Assembly (NCBI RefSeq): GCF_000710035.2
Contig: NZ_JMJJ01000005.1
Coordinates: forward strand, 248,001 to 312,000
DNA: 64,000 bases
Direction of reading: 5' to 3'
From: Pantoea ananatis LMG 2665
Lineage (GTDB): Bacteria; Pseudomonadota; Gammaproteobacteria; Enterobacterales; Enterobacteriaceae
The first letter of the stretch is position 1; each line of letters opens with the position of its first letter. The position numbers were made by a program, and so were the translations under genes. This document shows, piece after piece, positions 45,090 through 56,723 of the stretch. The notes below the pieces were generated by a model. The model was not told the origin of the DNA, did no database searches, and worked only from the letters and a program-made list of their open reading frames with translations.

Positions 45090-45380
45090 TCAGGATTGTT
45101 TATGAAGGTAGTCCACCAACATTTCAAGATTAACCCGGTGAGGCCCATCTGGATAAAACACGCCCTGCGCCGGTCGGTTAGCATCAAATAACGCCTGCAA
45201 ATCCAGATCGTCATCCAGTAACTGAATAGAGCCCTTGACCAGCTTATATGAAATCACCCTGCATGTGCCTTCAGGGATCTTGCTTAAAGAGTCAGAGCCT
45301 TGAACGTCAGAATAAATCTCATATTTAATCTGCTCCCCGCTATTTGAGTTAGCGAGCAGAGTTTGAATTAAGTATTTCAT
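45090..45380 (-). CDS. Small protein of unknown function
   Basis: 96 residues from ATG 45380; a GTG at 45428 would lengthen it by 16. Begins MKYLIQTLLANSNSGEQIKY and contains GVFYPDGPHRVNLEMLVDYL near the end. No domain recognised. No neighbouring gene in the same direction. Confidence 0.55.
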   Translation of the reverse strand: MKYLIQTLLANSNSGEQIKYEIYSDVQGSDSLSKIPEGTCRVISYKLVKGSIQLLDDDLDLQALFDANRPAQGVFYPDGPHRVNLEMLVDYLHKQS

Positions 45381-45428
45381 TTTAACCAAAGGATGGGTGA
45401 ACAAGGATATTACATTAACGCGGAGCAC

Positions 45429-46221
45429 TTTTTTTATAAAGTTAAATCTTTTAATCAGATATTATTTCTTATAAACCTGCTCATTCTCACTTTATGCTGA
45501 CAGGCCGTGTCTGGCTTGCTGATCACGCCCTGCCAGAGGTGCCTTCACCGCGGGATGCGGCAACATGTTCACAGCCTTACCTCTATACCGCCACCCACAT
45601 TAACACGGCGTTTTTATCGAAAGGAGTTTAAATAAACCAAGCCATTTTTCATTCGTACCGCCGCGACCCTTCTTATTTATTATCGAAAAATATCTTTCTG
45701 TTCTCAGCGATGCCATCGGATTAAAACTGAAGCAAACCTTATATTGCTGTTCGAGACACCGCGGCGACACTCTTGAAAAATAGCTTGTAACTTAAATGAA
45801 AGTTAAACAAAACCCTGTGAAGGATAATTATTTTCACTCAGGCGCGTTAATTCCAGTCAGGATAAAAATTCTTTTTTTTGCGATAACACGGGTGATGTAA
45901 ATAAAGGTTATTTCTTACGGAGGCAATAAATTTTAAGGCGTACGTTTGGCGGGTTGTCAGACGTGAGTTAACCGGCTTAGTGGCCAGTATAGGGGTCGGT
46001 CAGTCTGTTTTTATCGCTTTACACTTTTGAATTTGTTGGCCAGTCAGCCGCGGCAAACTCCTTCACTGAGGGGTTATCAGGTGTATGACGGCGTGGATAA
46101 GGAATAAGGATAAGAAAAAGCAGCGCTGGATGCCCTATCACAAACACGCACTCTGCCCTGGCTCTACCACAACCCAAAGTCCACCTTGCACGAACCTGAT
46201 ATTCCCCCGTCAGTGACGTGA
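45429..46221. other. Long AT-rich intergenic region before fliE
   Basis: About 790 bases without a supportable gene; only fragments below 40 codons and no ribosome sites. No terminators or promoter matches recognised. In E. coli the corresponding region holds yedE to yedN and an integrase remnant; here those are missing. Confidence 0.45.
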
Positions 46222-46533
46222 CTACACCTGCATATTCATGATGTCGGTATAAGCCGAAACCAGCTTGTTCCTGACCTGAATTCCCATCTGCATTGAGATG
46301 GATGATTTTTGCAGATCGACCATCACATCATTCAGCGCGATCCCGGGCTTACCCATTTCGAAATCCTGCGCCTGGGTGCGTGCAGAAGTCTGCGTTTCGC
46401 TGATTTTATCCAGCGCGGCCTTCATGGTCGCACCGAAGTCGATATGGCTGGTGACGTCGTTACTCTTGTTGTTGGCCTGGAGCGACGTCATCTGTAACTG
46501 CTGTAAAACACCCTCGATTGCCTGCACTGACAT
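46222..46533 (-). CDS. fliE: FliE, hook-basal body adaptor protein
   Basis: 103 residues (E. coli 104). Links the MS ring to the rod. Conserved SAYTDIMNMQV C-terminus and MNMQVGIQVRNKLV-like segment (SMQMGIQVRNKLVSAY). Monocistronic and divergent from fliF, with the class 2 promoter region between them. Confidence 0.95.
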   Translation of the reverse strand: MSVQAIEGVLQQLQMTSLQANNKSNDVTSHIDFGATMKAALDKISETQTSARTQAQDFEMGKPGIALNDVMVDLQKSSISMQMGIQVRNKLVSAYTDIMNMQV

Positions 46534-46599
46534 GGCTGTTACCTCACTGAAAAGAGATGAAGATTTTTGATGTGCGGAGAAGTTAACACATTGTCAATA

Positions 46600-46680
46600 A
46601 GACAAAGCCCCTAAATGGCGCTAAAAACCGTGGCTTATTCACCCATCGAATTTTGCGTTTCATCAAATAATGCCAGGCAT
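46600..46680. promoter_or_regulatory. Probable FlhDC-dependent promoter region between fliE and fliF
   Basis: Contains AATGGCGCTAAAAACCG, a partial match to the FlhD4C2 half-site pattern AAYGS-N3-AAATARCG, and AAATAATGCC further on. Spacing of the two half sites is not the textbook arrangement, so this is tentative; location fits the fliE/fliF class 2 control region. Confidence 0.3.
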
Positions 46681-46767
46681 TGAAGTGGAAATTTTATTTA
46701 TGCAGGTCAGGGAGTCTGTTTTGCCATCACAACTAACCCGGTCAATTACGTCAGGCAGGAATCGGTC

Positions 46768-48486
46768 ATGAATGCGAGTGCAGCCGCCACACAAGATCAA
46801 GACAAGAAAGGCTTCGGTGACCTTCTCGCTCGCCTGCGTGCTAATCCACGCATACCTTTAATCGTCGCCGCCGCCGCTGCTATTGCAGTGGTGTTTGCAT
46901 TGGTCCTTTGGGCCAAGACACCTAACTACAGCGTGCTGTTCAGCAATCTCTCAAACGAGGATGGCGGCGCCATTGTCACGCAGTTGACGCAGATGAATGT
47001 ACCTTATCGTTTTGCCGATAACGGTGGCGCATTGATGGTCCCTGAAGACAAAGTGCATGAACTGCGTCTGCGTCTGGCTGAACAGGGCCTGCCTAAGGGT
47101 GGCAACGTCGGCTTTGAGCTGCTGGATAAAGAGAAGTTCGGTATCAGCCAGTTCAGTGAGCAGGTTAACTACCAGCGCGCCCTCGAAGGCGAGCTGGCAC
47201 GTACCATCGAATCACTGGGACCGGTTAAAACCGCACGCGTGCATCTGGCCATGCCTAAACCTACTCTGTTTGTGCGTGAGCAAAAGGCCCCTTCTGCGTC
47301 CGTAACCTTAACGCTGCAACCGGGTCGCGCACTGGACGAGGGTCAGATTCAGGCGATTACCCACATGGTTTCCAGCAGCGTGGCGGGTTTACCTCCGGGC
47401 AACGTCACCGTCGTGGATCAGAGCGGTCATCTGTTAACGCGTTCTGATGCGGTGGGTCGTGACCTGAATGACGCACAACTTAAATATGCTGCCGAAGTGG
47501 AAGCCCGTTATCAGCAACGCATTGAAGCTATCCTGAATCCGATTCTGGGCCAGGGCAACGTGCATGCACAGGTTACCGCGCAGATTAACTTTGATACCAG
47601 CGAGCAGACAGACGAGAAGTATCAGCCAAATGGCGACCCCAAAAATGCGTCAATCCGCTCACAGCAGACAAGCACCAGCGAGCAGTCTGGCAGCCCTTAT
47701 CCTGGCGGCGTGCCTGGCGCGCTGTCTAATCAGCCAGCGCCCGCGAATACTGCGCCGGTCAATGCGCCGAACACCAACGCGGCCAACGGGCAGAATGCGA
47801 ATGGCCAGAACAATGCCGCGAATGGCCAGCGTACCAGTACCGCCTCGGCCAGCAGCGTGCCAACCAACTCTCGCCGCGATGACACAGTGAACTATGAGCT
47901 GGATCGCACCATTCGCCATACCAAAATGAATGTGGGAGATGTGCAGCGTCTGTCCGTCGCCGTGGTGGTGAACTATCGCGAAGATGATAAAGGCAAAGCG
48001 CTTGCACTTAACGAGCAGCAGCTGAAGCAGATTGAAGACCTGACGCGTGAAGCCATGGGCTATTCACAACAACGTGGTGACAGCGTCAACGTGGTGAACT
48101 CGCAGTTCAATACCACCGAACCTACTGTCAGCGAACTGCCCTTCTGGCAACAGCAGTCCTTCTTTGACCAGCTGATAAGTGCAGGTAAGTGGCTGCTGGT
48201 GGCACTGGTTGCCTTCATCCTGTACCGCAAAACGGTTCGTCCACACGTACTGCGTAAGAAAGAAGCTGAGAAAGCGGCTGCAGAAGCGATGGCTGCCCGT
48301 GCTGCACAGCAAAACGATCAGGAAGCTTACAGCGTCCAGCTCAGCAAAGATGAGATGGAGCAGGAACGCAAAACTAATAACCGCATGAGCGCTGAAGTCA
48401 TGAGCCAGCGTATCCGCGACATGTCTGAAAACGATCCGCGCGTCGTGGCGCTGGTTATTCGTGAATGGATGGGTAACGAACTATGA
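46768..48486 (+). CDS. fliF: FliF, MS-ring protein
   Basis: 572 residues (E. coli 552). Two membrane segments, [19 protein letters not shown] near residue 31 and [12 protein letters not shown] near 475, with the periplasmic ring-building domains between. The Asn/Gln/Ala-rich insert (about residues 320-365) is the disordered periplasmic linker and accounts for the extra length. The C-terminal tail [17 protein letters not shown] binds FliG. First gene of fliFGHIJK; overlaps fliG by four bases. Confidence 0.97.
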   Translation: MNASAAATQDQDKKGFGDLLARLRANPRIPLIVAAAAAIAVVFALVLWAKTPNYSVLFSNLSNEDGGAIVTQLTQMNVPYRFADNGGALMVPEDKVHELRLRLAEQGLPKGGNVGFELLDKEKFGISQFSEQVNYQRALEGELARTIESLGPVKTARVHLAMPKPTLFVREQKAPSASVTLTLQPGRALDEGQIQAITHMVSSSVAGLPPGNVTVVDQSGHLLTRSDAVGRDLNDAQLKYAAEVEARYQQRIEAILNPILGQGNVHAQVTAQINFDTSEQTDEKYQPNGDPKNASIRSQQTSTSEQSGSPYPGGVPGALSNQPAPANTAPVNAPNTNAANGQNANGQNNAANGQRTSTASASSVPTNSRRDDTVNYELDRTIRHTKMNVGDVQRLSVAVVVNYREDDKGKALALNEQQLKQIEDLTREAMGYSQQRGDSVNVVNSQFNTTEPTVSELPFWQQQSFFDQLISAGKWLLVALVAFILYRKTVRPHVLRKKEAEKAAAEAMAARAAQQNDQEAYSVQLSKDEMEQERKTNNRMSAEVMSQRIRDMSENDPRVVALVIREWMGNEL

Positions 48487-49475
48487 GTCTGACCGGTACT
48501 GAAAAAAGCGCCATTCTGATGATGACCATTGGCGAAGAACGCGCGGCGGAAGTGTTTAAGCATCTGAACCAACGCGAAGTGCAGCATTTGAGCTCGGCAA
48601 TGGCCAGCATGCGTCAGGTATCCCATAAGCAGCTGACTGAAGTGCTGCGAGAGTTCGAAGCCGATGCCGAGCAGTTCGCGGCGCTGAGCCTGAACTCCAA
48701 CGACTACCTGCGCTCCGTGTTGACCCGTGCGCTGGGTGAAGAACGTGCTTCAAGCCTGCTGGAAGATATCCTTGAAACCCGTGATACCACCAGCGGGATG
48801 GAAACGCTCAACTTCATGGAGCCGCAGGCGGCTGCCGACCTTATTCGCGACGAGCATCCCCAGATTATCGCGACCATTCTGGTACACCTCAAACGCGGTC
48901 AGGCTGCAGATATCCTGGCGCTGTTTGATGAACGCCTGCGTCATGACGTCATGCTGCGTATTGCGACCTTTGGTGGCGTACAGCCTGCCGCACTGGCAGA
49001 ACTGACCGAAGTGCTGAACAGCCTGCTCGACGGCACCAACCTCAAGCGCGCGAAGATGGGCGGCGTAAGAACGGCGGCAGAAATCATCAACCTGATGAAA
49101 ACGCAGCAGGAAGAAGCGGTCATCGAAGCGGTTCGCGACTTCGACGGCGAGCTGGCACAGAAAATCATCGACGAGATGTTCCTGTTCGAAAATCTGGTGG
49201 AAGTGGACGATCGCAGTATCCAGCGTCTGTTGCAGGAAGTGGAGTCCGAGCAGTTGCTGATCGCCCTGAAAGGTGCAGAGCAGCCTCTGCGCGAGAAGTT
49301 CCTCAAAAACATGTCGGCACGTGCAGCAGATATTCTGCGCGACGATCTTGCCAACCGTGGCCCGGTGCGTATGTCTGCGGTCGAGAACGAACAGAAAGCG
49401 ATCCTGCTGGTGGTTCGTCGCCTGGCAGAGTCCGGCGAGATGGTAATCGGTGGTGGCGAGGAAACCTATGTCTGA
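48483..49475 (+). CDS. fliG: FliG, motor switch protein
   Basis: 330 residues. FliG binds FliF, contacts the MotA stator and FliM, and generates torque. Start [19 protein letters not shown], middle-domain [19 protein letters not shown] and the C-terminal charged torque helix ([19 protein letters not shown]) are all present. ATG 48483 overlaps fliF (ATGA). Confidence 0.97.
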   Translation: MSLTGTEKSAILMMTIGEERAAEVFKHLNQREVQHLSSAMASMRQVSHKQLTEVLREFEADAEQFAALSLNSNDYLRSVLTRALGEERASSLLEDILETRDTTSGMETLNFMEPQAAADLIRDEHPQIIATILVHLKRGQAADILALFDERLRHDVMLRIATFGGVQPAALAELTEVLNSLLDGTNLKRAKMGGVRTAAEIINLMKTQQEEAVIEAVRDFDGELAQKIIDEMFLFENLVEVDDRSIQRLLQEVESEQLLIALKGAEQPLREKFLKNMSARAADILRDDLANRGPVRMSAVENEQKAILLVVRRLAESGEMVIGGGEETYV

Positions 49476-50166
49476 TGCATTTTCTGCCCGTCCATGGCAG
49501 CTGTGGCAGCCGGTTGAGCTGGGGCGTCCAGAAGAGCCCGTTGCCATGTCAGCAGAGCCAGCCGAGGTTACCATCTTTGAATCTGAAGAAGATGAGCAAC
49601 AGCAGCAGTTTGAACATATGCAGCAGCAGTTGCGTAAAGAGGCGCACGGGCAAGGCTATAGCGAAGGTCATCTGCAGGGGTTTGCTGAAGGCCAGAAGGC
49701 CGGTTACGACGCGGGTTTTCAGCAAGGTCTGGCCGATGCACAGCAGCAGCAGGCGCCTTTACAGGCACGCATGCAGCAGTTGGTCACCGAATTCCAGAAC
49801 ACGCTGGAATCTTTGGACAGCGTGATCGCCGCCCGTCTGATGCAGCTGGCGCTGGAAGCCGCGCGCTCAGTCATTGGGCAGGCAACAACGGTGGATGGCA
49901 GCGCCCTGCTTCGGCAGATCCAGGGCCTGCTTCAGCAGGAGCCGATGTTTAGCGGTAAACCTCAACTGCGCGTTCATCCGGACGATCTGCTGAGAATCGA
50001 ACAAACCTTAGGTCCGACGCTCGATCTTCACGGCTGGCGTTTACTGGCAGATAACACGTTGCACCCTGGCGGCTGCAAGCTCAGCGCCGAAGATGGCGAT
50101 CTCGACGCCAGCGTCGCCACTCGCTGGCAGGAACTGTGTCGCCTGGCGGCGCCGGGAGAATTTTAA
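49468..50166 (+). CDS. fliH: FliH, negative regulator of FliI
   Basis: 232 residues from ATG 49468, overlapping fliG by eight bases; the longer upstream reading lies wholly in fliG. Glutamine-rich N-terminus with the GxxxG-like repeats typical of FliH ([20 protein letters not shown]), then a C-terminal domain similar to V-ATPase peripheral stalks. FliH dimer holds the FliI ATPase at the export gate. Stop overlaps the fliI start by one base. Confidence 0.94.
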   Translation: MSDAFSARPWQLWQPVELGRPEEPVAMSAEPAEVTIFESEEDEQQQQFEHMQQQLRKEAHGQGYSEGHLQGFAEGQKAGYDAGFQQGLADAQQQQAPLQARMQQLVTEFQNTLESLDSVIAARLMQLALEAARSVIGQATTVDGSALLRQIQGLLQQEPMFSGKPQLRVHPDDLLRIEQTLGPTLDLHGWRLLADNTLHPGGCKLSAEDGDLDASVATRWQELCRLAAPGEF

Positions 50167-51527
50167 TGACCACACGTCTGAACCGCTGGCTTGGCTCGCT
50201 TGATGCCTTTGAGAGTCGTATTTCTCAGGTACAACCGATTCGTCGTTATGGGCGTTTGACCCGTGCCACCGGCCTGGTACTGGAGGCGACCGGCCTGCAG
50301 CTGCCCCTGGGTTCAACCTGTGTGATTGAGCGCAACGACGGTAAGAGCATCAGCGAAATCGAAAGTGAAGTCGTCGGTTTCAACGGTCAGAAACTGCTGA
50401 TGATGCCGCTGGAAGAAGTGGACGGCATTCTGCCGGGGGCGCGCGTTTATGCCCGGGCTACCGGTGAAAACCCGCAGGCCGGAAAGCAGCTTTTACTCGG
50501 ACCACAACTGCTGGGCCGTGTCCTTGACGGCAGCGGAAGGCCGCTCGATGGCTTACCGTCACCGGAAACTGGCTACCGTGCGGCACTAAATACTCCGCCG
50601 TTTAACCCCTTACAGCGCACGCCCATCACTGATGTCCTGGATACGGGCGTTCGGGCTATCAACGCCCTGCTCACCGTTGGCCGTGGTCAACGTATGGGCC
50701 TGTTTGCCGGTTCAGGCGTGGGTAAAAGCGTGCTGCTCGGCATGATGGCGCGTTACACCCAGGCCGATGTGATCGTTGTCGGGTTAATCGGTGAGCGTGG
50801 TCGTGAAGTTAAAGACTTTATTGAAAACATTTTAGGCGCGGAAGGCCGTGCCCGTTCCGTGGTGATTGCGGCGCCGGCCGATGTCTCCCCGCTGTTGCGT
50901 CTTCAGGGCGCAGCCTATGCCACACGTATTGCAGAAGACTTCCGCGATCGCGGTAAGCACGTCCTGTTAATCATGGACTCCCTGACGCGTTACGCCATGG
51001 CCCAGCGTGAGATTGCCCTGGCAATCGGTGAGCCACCGGCCACTAAAGGTTATCCACCGTCTGTTTTCGCTAAGCTCCCGGCCCTGGTTGAGCGCGCCGG
51101 TAACGGTATCGATGGCGGCGGCTCCATTACGGCTTTTTATACCGTTCTGACCGAAGGCGACGACCAGCAGGATCCGATTGCAGACTCTGCCCGCGCAATC
51201 CTCGACGGACACATCGTGTTGTCACGTCGCCTCGCGGAGGCCGGACACTATCCGGCTATTGATATTGAAGCGTCAATCAGTCGTGCCATGACATCACTGA
51301 TTGATGAAAATCACTATGCACGCGTACGCCAGTTCAAGCAGTTGCTTTCAAGTTTTCAGCGCAACCGTGACCTGGTCAGCGTCGGCGCCTATGCCGCAGG
51401 CAGCGATCCCATGCTGGACAAAGCTATTCAGCTTTACCCGCAGATGGAAGCCTTCCTGCAACAAGGCATTTTTGAACGCAGTGAGTACGACGACGCCTGC
51501 CTGCATTTGCACGCCTTGTTTGGCTAG
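50166..51527 (+). CDS. fliI: FliI, flagellar export ATPase
   Basis: 453 residues from ATG 50166 (TTTTAATG). F1-beta-like ATPase: Walker [10 protein letters not shown] at residues 180-188, Walker [19 protein letters not shown] near 270, and [17 protein letters not shown] at the end. Energises export of rod, hook and filament subunits with FliH and FliJ. Confidence 0.97.
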   Translation: MTTRLNRWLGSLDAFESRISQVQPIRRYGRLTRATGLVLEATGLQLPLGSTCVIERNDGKSISEIESEVVGFNGQKLLMMPLEEVDGILPGARVYARATGENPQAGKQLLLGPQLLGRVLDGSGRPLDGLPSPETGYRAALNTPPFNPLQRTPITDVLDTGVRAINALLTVGRGQRMGLFAGSGVGKSVLLGMMARYTQADVIVVGLIGERGREVKDFIENILGAEGRARSVVIAAPADVSPLLRLQGAAYATRIAEDFRDRGKHVLLIMDSLTRYAMAQREIALAIGEPPATKGYPPSVFAKLPALVERAGNGIDGGGSITAFYTVLTEGDDQQDPIADSARAILDGHIVLSRRLAEAGHYPAIDIEASISRAMTSLIDENHYARVRQFKQLLSSFQRNRDLVSVGAYAAGSDPMLDKAIQLYPQMEAFLQQGIFERSEYDDACLHLHALFG

Positions 51528-51555
51528 TCAGCGCGTTTGATACGAGGACATCGTA

Positions 51556-51999
51556 ATGAAAACAGCCAATGCTATTGACACGCTTCGCGATTTAGCGGAG
51601 CAGGACCTGGAGCGCGCCGCCGTGTTGTTGGGCGATATGCGCCGGGGTCAGCAGGCGGCTAACGAGCAGCTCTCCATGTTGCTCGATTACCAGGACGAGT
51701 ACCGCAATAAGCTGAACAGTGACATGTCCAGCGGAATTGCCAGCAATCGCTGGACCAACTATCACCAGTTTATCCAGACGCTGGAGAAGGCGATTGAGCA
51801 ACACCGCAGCCAGCTACAGCAATGGAACCAACGGCTGGAACAGGCGCTGGTCAACTGGCGTGAGAAACAGCAGCGCCTGAACGCCTATCAAACTCTGATC
51901 ACCCGGGCAGAGGAAAATGCATTACGACAAGAAAACCGTCTCGACCAGAAACGGATGGATGAATTTGCCCAACGGGCCGCACTGAGGAAAGGCGAATGA
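51556..51999 (+). CDS. fliJ: FliJ, export chaperone-escort
   Basis: 147 residues, fully helical coiled coil (similar to the F1 gamma subunit). Opens [36 protein letters not shown] is the region with the usual FliJ YR pair. AGGACATCGTA precedes the start. Overlaps fliK by four bases (ATGA). Confidence 0.94.
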   Translation: MKTANAIDTLRDLAEQDLERAAVLLGDMRRGQQAANEQLSMLLDYQDEYRNKLNSDMSSGIASNRWTNYHQFIQTLEKAIEQHRSQLQQWNQRLEQALVNWREKQQRLNAYQTLITRAEENALRQENRLDQKRMDEFAQRAALRKGE

Positions 52000-53264
52000 T
52001 TACGCTGCCAAACACCGCGTTGACGACGAAAGCCATCGGCACTGCTGACACATCAGGCACCACAGACCTGTTAAGCAGTGGTGAGACGCTGCCACAGGAC
52101 TTTATCACCGCCCTGGGAAATCAGCTGCTTTCCCTGGCGAAGCTGCACGGTAAAACCCCTGCGGCTACAGATAAAAATGTCACAACAGAGACGGAGCATA
52201 AAACGGCCACCTCGTTGAATGCATTACTCTCTTCGCTGGAAACGCCGACTGCGCTTAGTGCGTTGTTTACACCGGAAAAGATTAAAGCCGGCACAAAATC
52301 AGCCGATGATAAAGATGAGCTGACAGCCACCGCCCTTAACAATAGCGACATGCAGAATATACAGGCGCTCTTTGCCATGCTACCCGCGACGGGACTGCAG
52401 CAGGCGGTGAAAGACAACGCAGCGAACCGTGGTGCGGATTTGCAAGGGGATGCGCCCCGTTCAGCGCTGTCAGCGCTGACGCAGGCGGTCACTACGGCAC
52501 TAACAGGTGATGGCAAAGAGAGCCAAAACACGAAGGTGCAGGACGGCAACCTGGCCAATAAAGCCAGTCTGGTTAGCCAGAGCGTGACCGGCCCAACCGC
52601 CGCGACAAGTCATAACACCGCGGTGACGCCTGCGGCTCTGACCACCGACGGCAGTTTTCAGCAGATACTGAGCAGCGTCAGTAAGCAGGACGATCGTCCG
52701 TTAGCGGCAGCCAGCGATAACCAGGCCATTCTCAGCGCGCCGGTGAGCAGTACCAGTAGCTTGCTGCAGTCATCTGGCGCCTCAGCGACGATGAACTCAC
52801 CGTCAACGCCGACGCTGAATGCCCACCTGGGCAGCAACGAATGGCAGCAGGCACTGGGGCAGCAAATTGTGATGTTCAGCCGTAATGGCCAGCAGAATGC
52901 AGAGCTGCGATTGCATCCTGAAGACCTGGGGGCGATTCAGATCAGCCTGAAACTGAATAACGATCAGGCACAGTTAAATATGGTTTCCAGCCATAGCCAT
53001 GTCAGGGCCGCGCTGGAAGCTGCGCTTCCCCAGTTGCGTCATGCCCTGGCGGAAAGCGGGATTAACCTGGGTGAGAGTCAGGTAAGCAGTGAGAGTTTCT
53101 CGCAGGGACAGAGCTTCCAGCAGCAACAGGAGGCGCGTCGCGACGGACAGCACGGCAGCTTCTCCCTCACCCAGGACAGTGATAGCGACATTACACCCAT
53201 TGCCGTACCGCAGTCTCTTCAGGCCCGGTTAACCGGCAAAGGCGCAGTCGACACATTTGCCTGA
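51996..53264 (+). CDS. fliK: FliK, hook-length control protein
   Basis: 422 residues. Low-complexity Ala/Thr/Ser/Gln-rich first 280 residues form the molecular ruler; the conserved C-terminal domain ([20 protein letters not shown], followed by [19 protein letters not shown]) switches FlhB from hook to filament export. The C-terminal Gln-rich tail matches the family. Ends 129 bases before fliL. Confidence 0.93.
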   Translation: MITLPNTALTTKAIGTADTSGTTDLLSSGETLPQDFITALGNQLLSLAKLHGKTPAATDKNVTTETEHKTATSLNALLSSLETPTALSALFTPEKIKAGTKSADDKDELTATALNNSDMQNIQALFAMLPATGLQQAVKDNAANRGADLQGDAPRSALSALTQAVTTALTGDGKESQNTKVQDGNLANKASLVSQSVTGPTAATSHNTAVTPAALTTDGSFQQILSSVSKQDDRPLAAASDNQAILSAPVSSTSSLLQSSGASATMNSPSTPTLNAHLGSNEWQQALGQQIVMFSRNGQQNAELRLHPEDLGAIQISLKLNNDQAQLNMVSSHSHVRAALEAALPQLRHALAESGINLGESQVSSESFSQGQSFQQQQEARRDGQHGSFSLTQDSDSDITPIAVPQSLQARLTGKGAVDTFA

Positions 53265-53393
53265 CAGCGACAAACGCTGAAGGTAAGCGTAAAACCCGTG
53301 TCTTTTCTTGCCATTGTTTGACTTAAGACACGCGATAATCTGTTCAGGCAAGCCGAGAGGCTTGCCCATAATTCACAGGAAGTTACTGCAAAA

Positions 53394-53879
53394 ATGTCTG
53401 ATAACGCGAAAGCCAAAGGCCGCAAACGAAAACTTTTAATACCAGTGTTACTGATTGTCGCGCTGGCCGCTTGCAGCGTGGCAGGCTATGCAGTCTGGCG
53501 AATGATGAATAAACATGAGGGTGATAAGCCGGAGGTCGCGAAAGTTGAACCGCCTCCCGCCCCGGTCTTTTTTGCACTTGATACATTTACGGTTAACCTG
53601 GTCAATCCCGACAACGACCCAGACCGCGTACTGTACGTAGGCTTTACGCTACGTCTGCCGGATGAAGAAACGCGTCGTCGGATGAGTGACTACCTGCCTG
53701 AGGTTCGCAGTCGTCTGTTACTGCTGCTGTCTCGTCAGAACGCAGCTGCACTGGCGACGGAGCAAGGAAAGCAAGCGCTTGTTGATCAAATCAAACAGGC
53801 GCTGGCACCACCACTGGTAAAAGGTCAACCTCCGCAGGTCGTAGACGACGTACTGTTTACTGCCTTCATTTTGAGGTGA
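53394..53879 (+). CDS. fliL: FliL, basal-body-associated stator protein
   Basis: 161 residues. Short cytoplasmic N-terminus ([11 protein letters not shown]), one membrane helix ([20 protein letters not shown], residues about 17-36), periplasmic stomatin-like domain with [20 protein letters not shown]. It sits around the stators and supports high-load swimming or swarming. First of fliLMNOPQR; a class 2 promoter is expected in the gap after fliK. Confidence 0.95.
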   Translation: MSDNAKAKGRKRKLLIPVLLIVALAACSVAGYAVWRMMNKHEGDKPEVAKVEPPPAPVFFALDTFTVNLVNPDNDPDRVLYVGFTLRLPDEETRRRMSDYLPEVRSRLLLLLSRQNAAALATEQGKQALVDQIKQALAPPLVKGQPPQVVDDVLFTAFILR

Positions 53880-53883
53880 ATCA

Positions 53884-54891
53884 ATGGGCGACAGCATTCT
53901 CTCCCAGGCTGAAATTGACGCGCTACTTAACGGCGACAGCGGCAGCGCGGAAGAAGAAAAGAAACAAAACGGACCTGAGGGCGATATTCGCCCTTATGAT
54001 CCGAATACCCAGCGTCGCGTGGTGCGCGAGCGTCTGCAGGCGCTGGAAATTATTAACGAGCGTTTTGCCCGTAGTTTCCGTATGGCGCTGTTTAACCTGC
54101 TGCGTCGTAGCCCGGATATCAGCGTAGGCGCGATCAAGATTCAGCCTTACCATGAGTTTGCACGCAATCTGCCGGTGCCAACCAACCTGAACCTGATCCA
54201 TCTGAAGCCCCTGCGCGGTACGGCATTAGTCGTGTTTTCGCCAAGCCTGGTGTTTATTGCGGTCGATAACCTTTTTGGCGGTGATGGCCGCTTTCCGACT
54301 AAAGTTGAAGGACGGGAGTTTACCCATACCGAGCAACGTGTCATTCGCCGCATGCTGAAGCTGGCGCTTGACGGATACAGCGATGCGTGGAAAGCCATTT
54401 ATCCGTTGGATGTGGAGTATGTGCGTTCGGAAATGCAGGTGAAATTCACCAACATCACCACATCACCTAACGATATTGTTGTGAATACGCCTTTCCAGGT
54501 TGAAATCGGTAACCTTGTGGGTGAGTTCAACATCTGTATTCCGTTTTCGATGATTGAACCGCTGCGTGAAATGCTGGTGAATCCACCGCTGGAAAACTCG
54601 CGGTCAGAAGATACACACTGGCGCGACAATCTGGTGAAGCAGGTTCAGCACTCTGAGCTGGAACTGATTGCCCATTTCGCCGAAACGTCGCTGCGCCTGT
54701 CGCGCGTTTTACAGCTGAAACCCGGTGATGTCCTGCCGATTGAAAAGCCAGAGCGCATTATTGCCCATGTGGACGGTGTGCCCGTTTTAACCAGTCAGTA
54801 TGGCACGCTTAACGGCCAGTATGCCCTGCGTGTTGAACATTTGATTAACCCGATTTTGAATTCGCTTAACGAGGAACAGCCCCATGACTGA
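53884..54891 (+). CDS. fliM: FliM, motor switch protein
   Basis: 335 residues (E. coli 334). N-terminal CheY-P-binding peptide SILSQAEIDALLNGDSG, the middle CheC-like domain with PYHEFARNLPVPTNLNL, and the C-terminal SpoA-like domain. Starts four bases after fliL and overlaps fliN by eight bases. Confidence 0.97.
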   Translation: MGDSILSQAEIDALLNGDSGSAEEEKKQNGPEGDIRPYDPNTQRRVVRERLQALEIINERFARSFRMALFNLLRRSPDISVGAIKIQPYHEFARNLPVPTNLNLIHLKPLRGTALVVFSPSLVFIAVDNLFGGDGRFPTKVEGREFTHTEQRVIRRMLKLALDGYSDAWKAIYPLDVEYVRSEMQVKFTNITTSPNDIVVNTPFQVEIGNLVGEFNICIPFSMIEPLREMLVNPPLENSRSEDTHWRDNLVKQVQHSELELIAHFAETSLRLSRVLQLKPGDVLPIEKPERIIAHVDGVPVLTSQYGTLNGQYALRVEHLINPILNSLNEEQPHD

Positions 54892-55297
54892 CAGCAAGAA
54901 ACCGTCCGATGATACTATCTCTGCGGACGATCTGTGGGCTGAAGCAATGAATGAGCAGGTTGGCTCCGCTACGACTGCCTCACAGAGTGATGACGTTTTT
55001 AAAAGCTTTGAAACGAGTAATGCGTCAGGTTCGTTGCAGGATATCGACCTGATTATGGATATCCCGGTGAAGCTCACCGTCGAGCTTGGCCGCACCAAAA
55101 TGACCATTAAAGAACTGCTGCGTCTGACGCAGGGCTCCGTTGTTTCCCTGGATGGGCTGGCGGGTGAACCGCTGGACATCCTGATCAACGGTTATTTGAT
55201 CGCACAGGGTGAAGTCGTCGTGGTCAACGATAAATATGGCGTTCGCATCACCGATATCATTACGCCGTCAGAGCGTATGCGTCGTCTGAGCCGTTAA
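54884..55297 (+). CDS. fliN: FliN, motor switch protein
   Basis: 137 residues, SpoA domain at the C-terminus: DIPVKLTVELGRTKMTIKEL and NDKYGVRITDIITPSERMRR. Forms the bottom of the C-ring with FliM. Start overlaps fliM. Confidence 0.96.
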   Translation: MTDSKKPSDDTISADDLWAEAMNEQVGSATTASQSDDVFKSFETSNASGSLQDIDLIMDIPVKLTVELGRTKMTIKELLRLTQGSVVSLDGLAGEPLDILINGYLIAQGEVVVVNDKYGVRITDIITPSERMRRLSR

Positions 55298-55298
55298 G

Positions 55299-55697
55299 AT
55301 GAATAACCAGAATCATACGCTGCAACCTGCCACACCTCAGGCACCGCCCATTTCGGCAGGTTCAGTATTGACCCAGGTCAGTGGCGTATTGGTCGTCATT
55401 ATTCTGTTGATTCTGGCATGTGCCTGGCTGGCACGCCGCATGGGTTTTGCCCCTAAGAAAGTGGGCAGCCGTGAGCTGACACTCACGGCCAGTGTGCAGG
55501 TCGGCCAGCGCGAACGCGTTGTGATTGTTGATACGCCGGATGCGCGTTTGGTGCTGGGCGTGACAGCTCAACAAATTACTCACCTGCATACGTTGCCGCC
55601 AGGTGCACCTGATGAAACCGCACCGGTAAAAGCTGCGCCGCAGGATTTTCGTCAGCTATTACAAAATCTGGTTAAACGTCCCGGAAAAAATCCATGA
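55299..55697 (+). CDS. fliO: FliO, export-gate assembly protein
   Basis: 132 residues; one membrane segment ([20 protein letters not shown]) after a Pro/Gln-rich N-terminus, and cytoplasmic tail with [20 protein letters not shown]. Needed for assembly or stability of FliP. Overlaps fliP by four bases. Confidence 0.9.
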   Translation: MNNQNHTLQPATPQAPPISAGSVLTQVSGVLVVIILLILACAWLARRMGFAPKKVGSRELTLTASVQVGQRERVVIVDTPDARLVLGVTAQQITHLHTLPPGAPDETAPVKAAPQDFRQLLQNLVKRPGKNP

Positions 55698-56428
55698 TGC
55701 GTCGACTGCTCCCTCTTCTGCCGCTGCTGTTGCTGGCACCGGTTGCCCATGCCCAGTTGCCGGGCCTGGTTAGTCAGCCATTAGCTAACGGTGGCCAAAG
55801 CTGGTCACTGCCGGTACAAACGCTGGTTTTTATTACTTCGTTAACATTCCTGCCAGCCATTCTGTTAATGATGACCAGCTTTACCCGCATCATTATTGTT
55901 TTCGGCCTGCTACGTAATGCGCTGGGCACGCCTTCCGCGCCGCCTAACCAGGTATTACTTGGCCTGACCTTATTTTTAACGTTTTTTATTATGGCACCGA
56001 CCTTCGATAAAATTTATCAGGATGCCTACCTGCCATTTAGCCAGGATAAAATCAGCATGGATGTGGCGATCGATAAAGGCGCACAGCCGCTGCGGGAGTT
56101 TATGCTGCGGCAAACCCGTGAGGCTGACTTAGCGTTATTTGCCCGCCTGGCAAATACAGCGCCGATTGCGGGTCCGGAAGCCGTACCTATGCGTATTCTG
56201 TTGCCGGCTTACGTGACCAGTGAATTAAAAACCGCATTCCAGATTGGCTTTACCGTATTTATTCCTTTTTTAATTATCGACCTGGTGGTTGCCAGCGTGT
56301 TAATGGCACTCGGGATGATGATGGTTCCCCCGGCAACAATTGCGCTGCCGTTCAAATTAATGTTGTTTGTTCTGGTGGACGGCTGGCAATTGCTGGTTGG
56401 CTCGCTGGCGCAAAGTTTCTATTCCTGA
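55694..56428 (+). CDS. fliP: FliP, export gate protein
   Basis: 244 residues. Cleavable signal [20 protein letters not shown], then four membrane segments; [20 protein letters not shown] and [20 protein letters not shown] are highly conserved. Forms the core channel with FliQ and FliR. Confidence 0.97.
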   Translation: MMRRLLPLLPLLLLAPVAHAQLPGLVSQPLANGGQSWSLPVQTLVFITSLTFLPAILLMMTSFTRIIIVFGLLRNALGTPSAPPNQVLLGLTLFLTFFIMAPTFDKIYQDAYLPFSQDKISMDVAIDKGAQPLREFMLRQTREADLALFARLANTAPIAGPEAVPMRILLPAYVTSELKTAFQIGFTVFIPFLIIDLVVASVLMALGMMMVPPATIALPFKLMLFVLVDGWQLLVGSLAQSFYS

Positions 56429-56453
56429 CCTCTCTATTGCACAGGAGAAATTC

Positions 56454-56723
56454 ATGACACCTGAATCGGTAATGGTAATGGGACAGGAAGCCATGCGCGT
56501 TGCCCTGCTGCTGGCTGCCCCTATGCTTCTGGCCGCGCTGGTCAGCGGTTTACTGGTGAGTTTGCTGCAAGCAGCGACCCAGATTAACGAACAAACGCTG
56601 TCTTTCATTCCAAAAATTATTGCAGTGGCCACCACGGGTATCATTGCCGGCCCCTGGATGCTGAACGTGCTGTTGGATTACATCCGCACCGTCTTTTCTA
56701 ATCTGCCTTATATCATCGGCTGA
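56454..56723 (+). CDS. fliQ: FliQ, export gate protein
   Basis: 89 residues from ATG 56454 (CAGGAGAAATTC upstream). [20 protein letters not shown] start, two membrane helices, [18 protein letters not shown] loop. Stop overlaps the fliR ATG by one base. Confidence 0.97.
   Translation: MTPESVMVMGQEAMRVALLLAAPMLLAALVSGLLVSLLQAATQINEQTLSFIPKIIAVATTGIIAGPWMLNVLLDYIRTVFSNLPYIIG

Noticed and set aside
45797-45900. 34-codon + strand frame starting MKVKQNPVKDNYF
   Set aside because: No ribosome site or recognisable pattern; length is expected by chance in AT-rich DNA.
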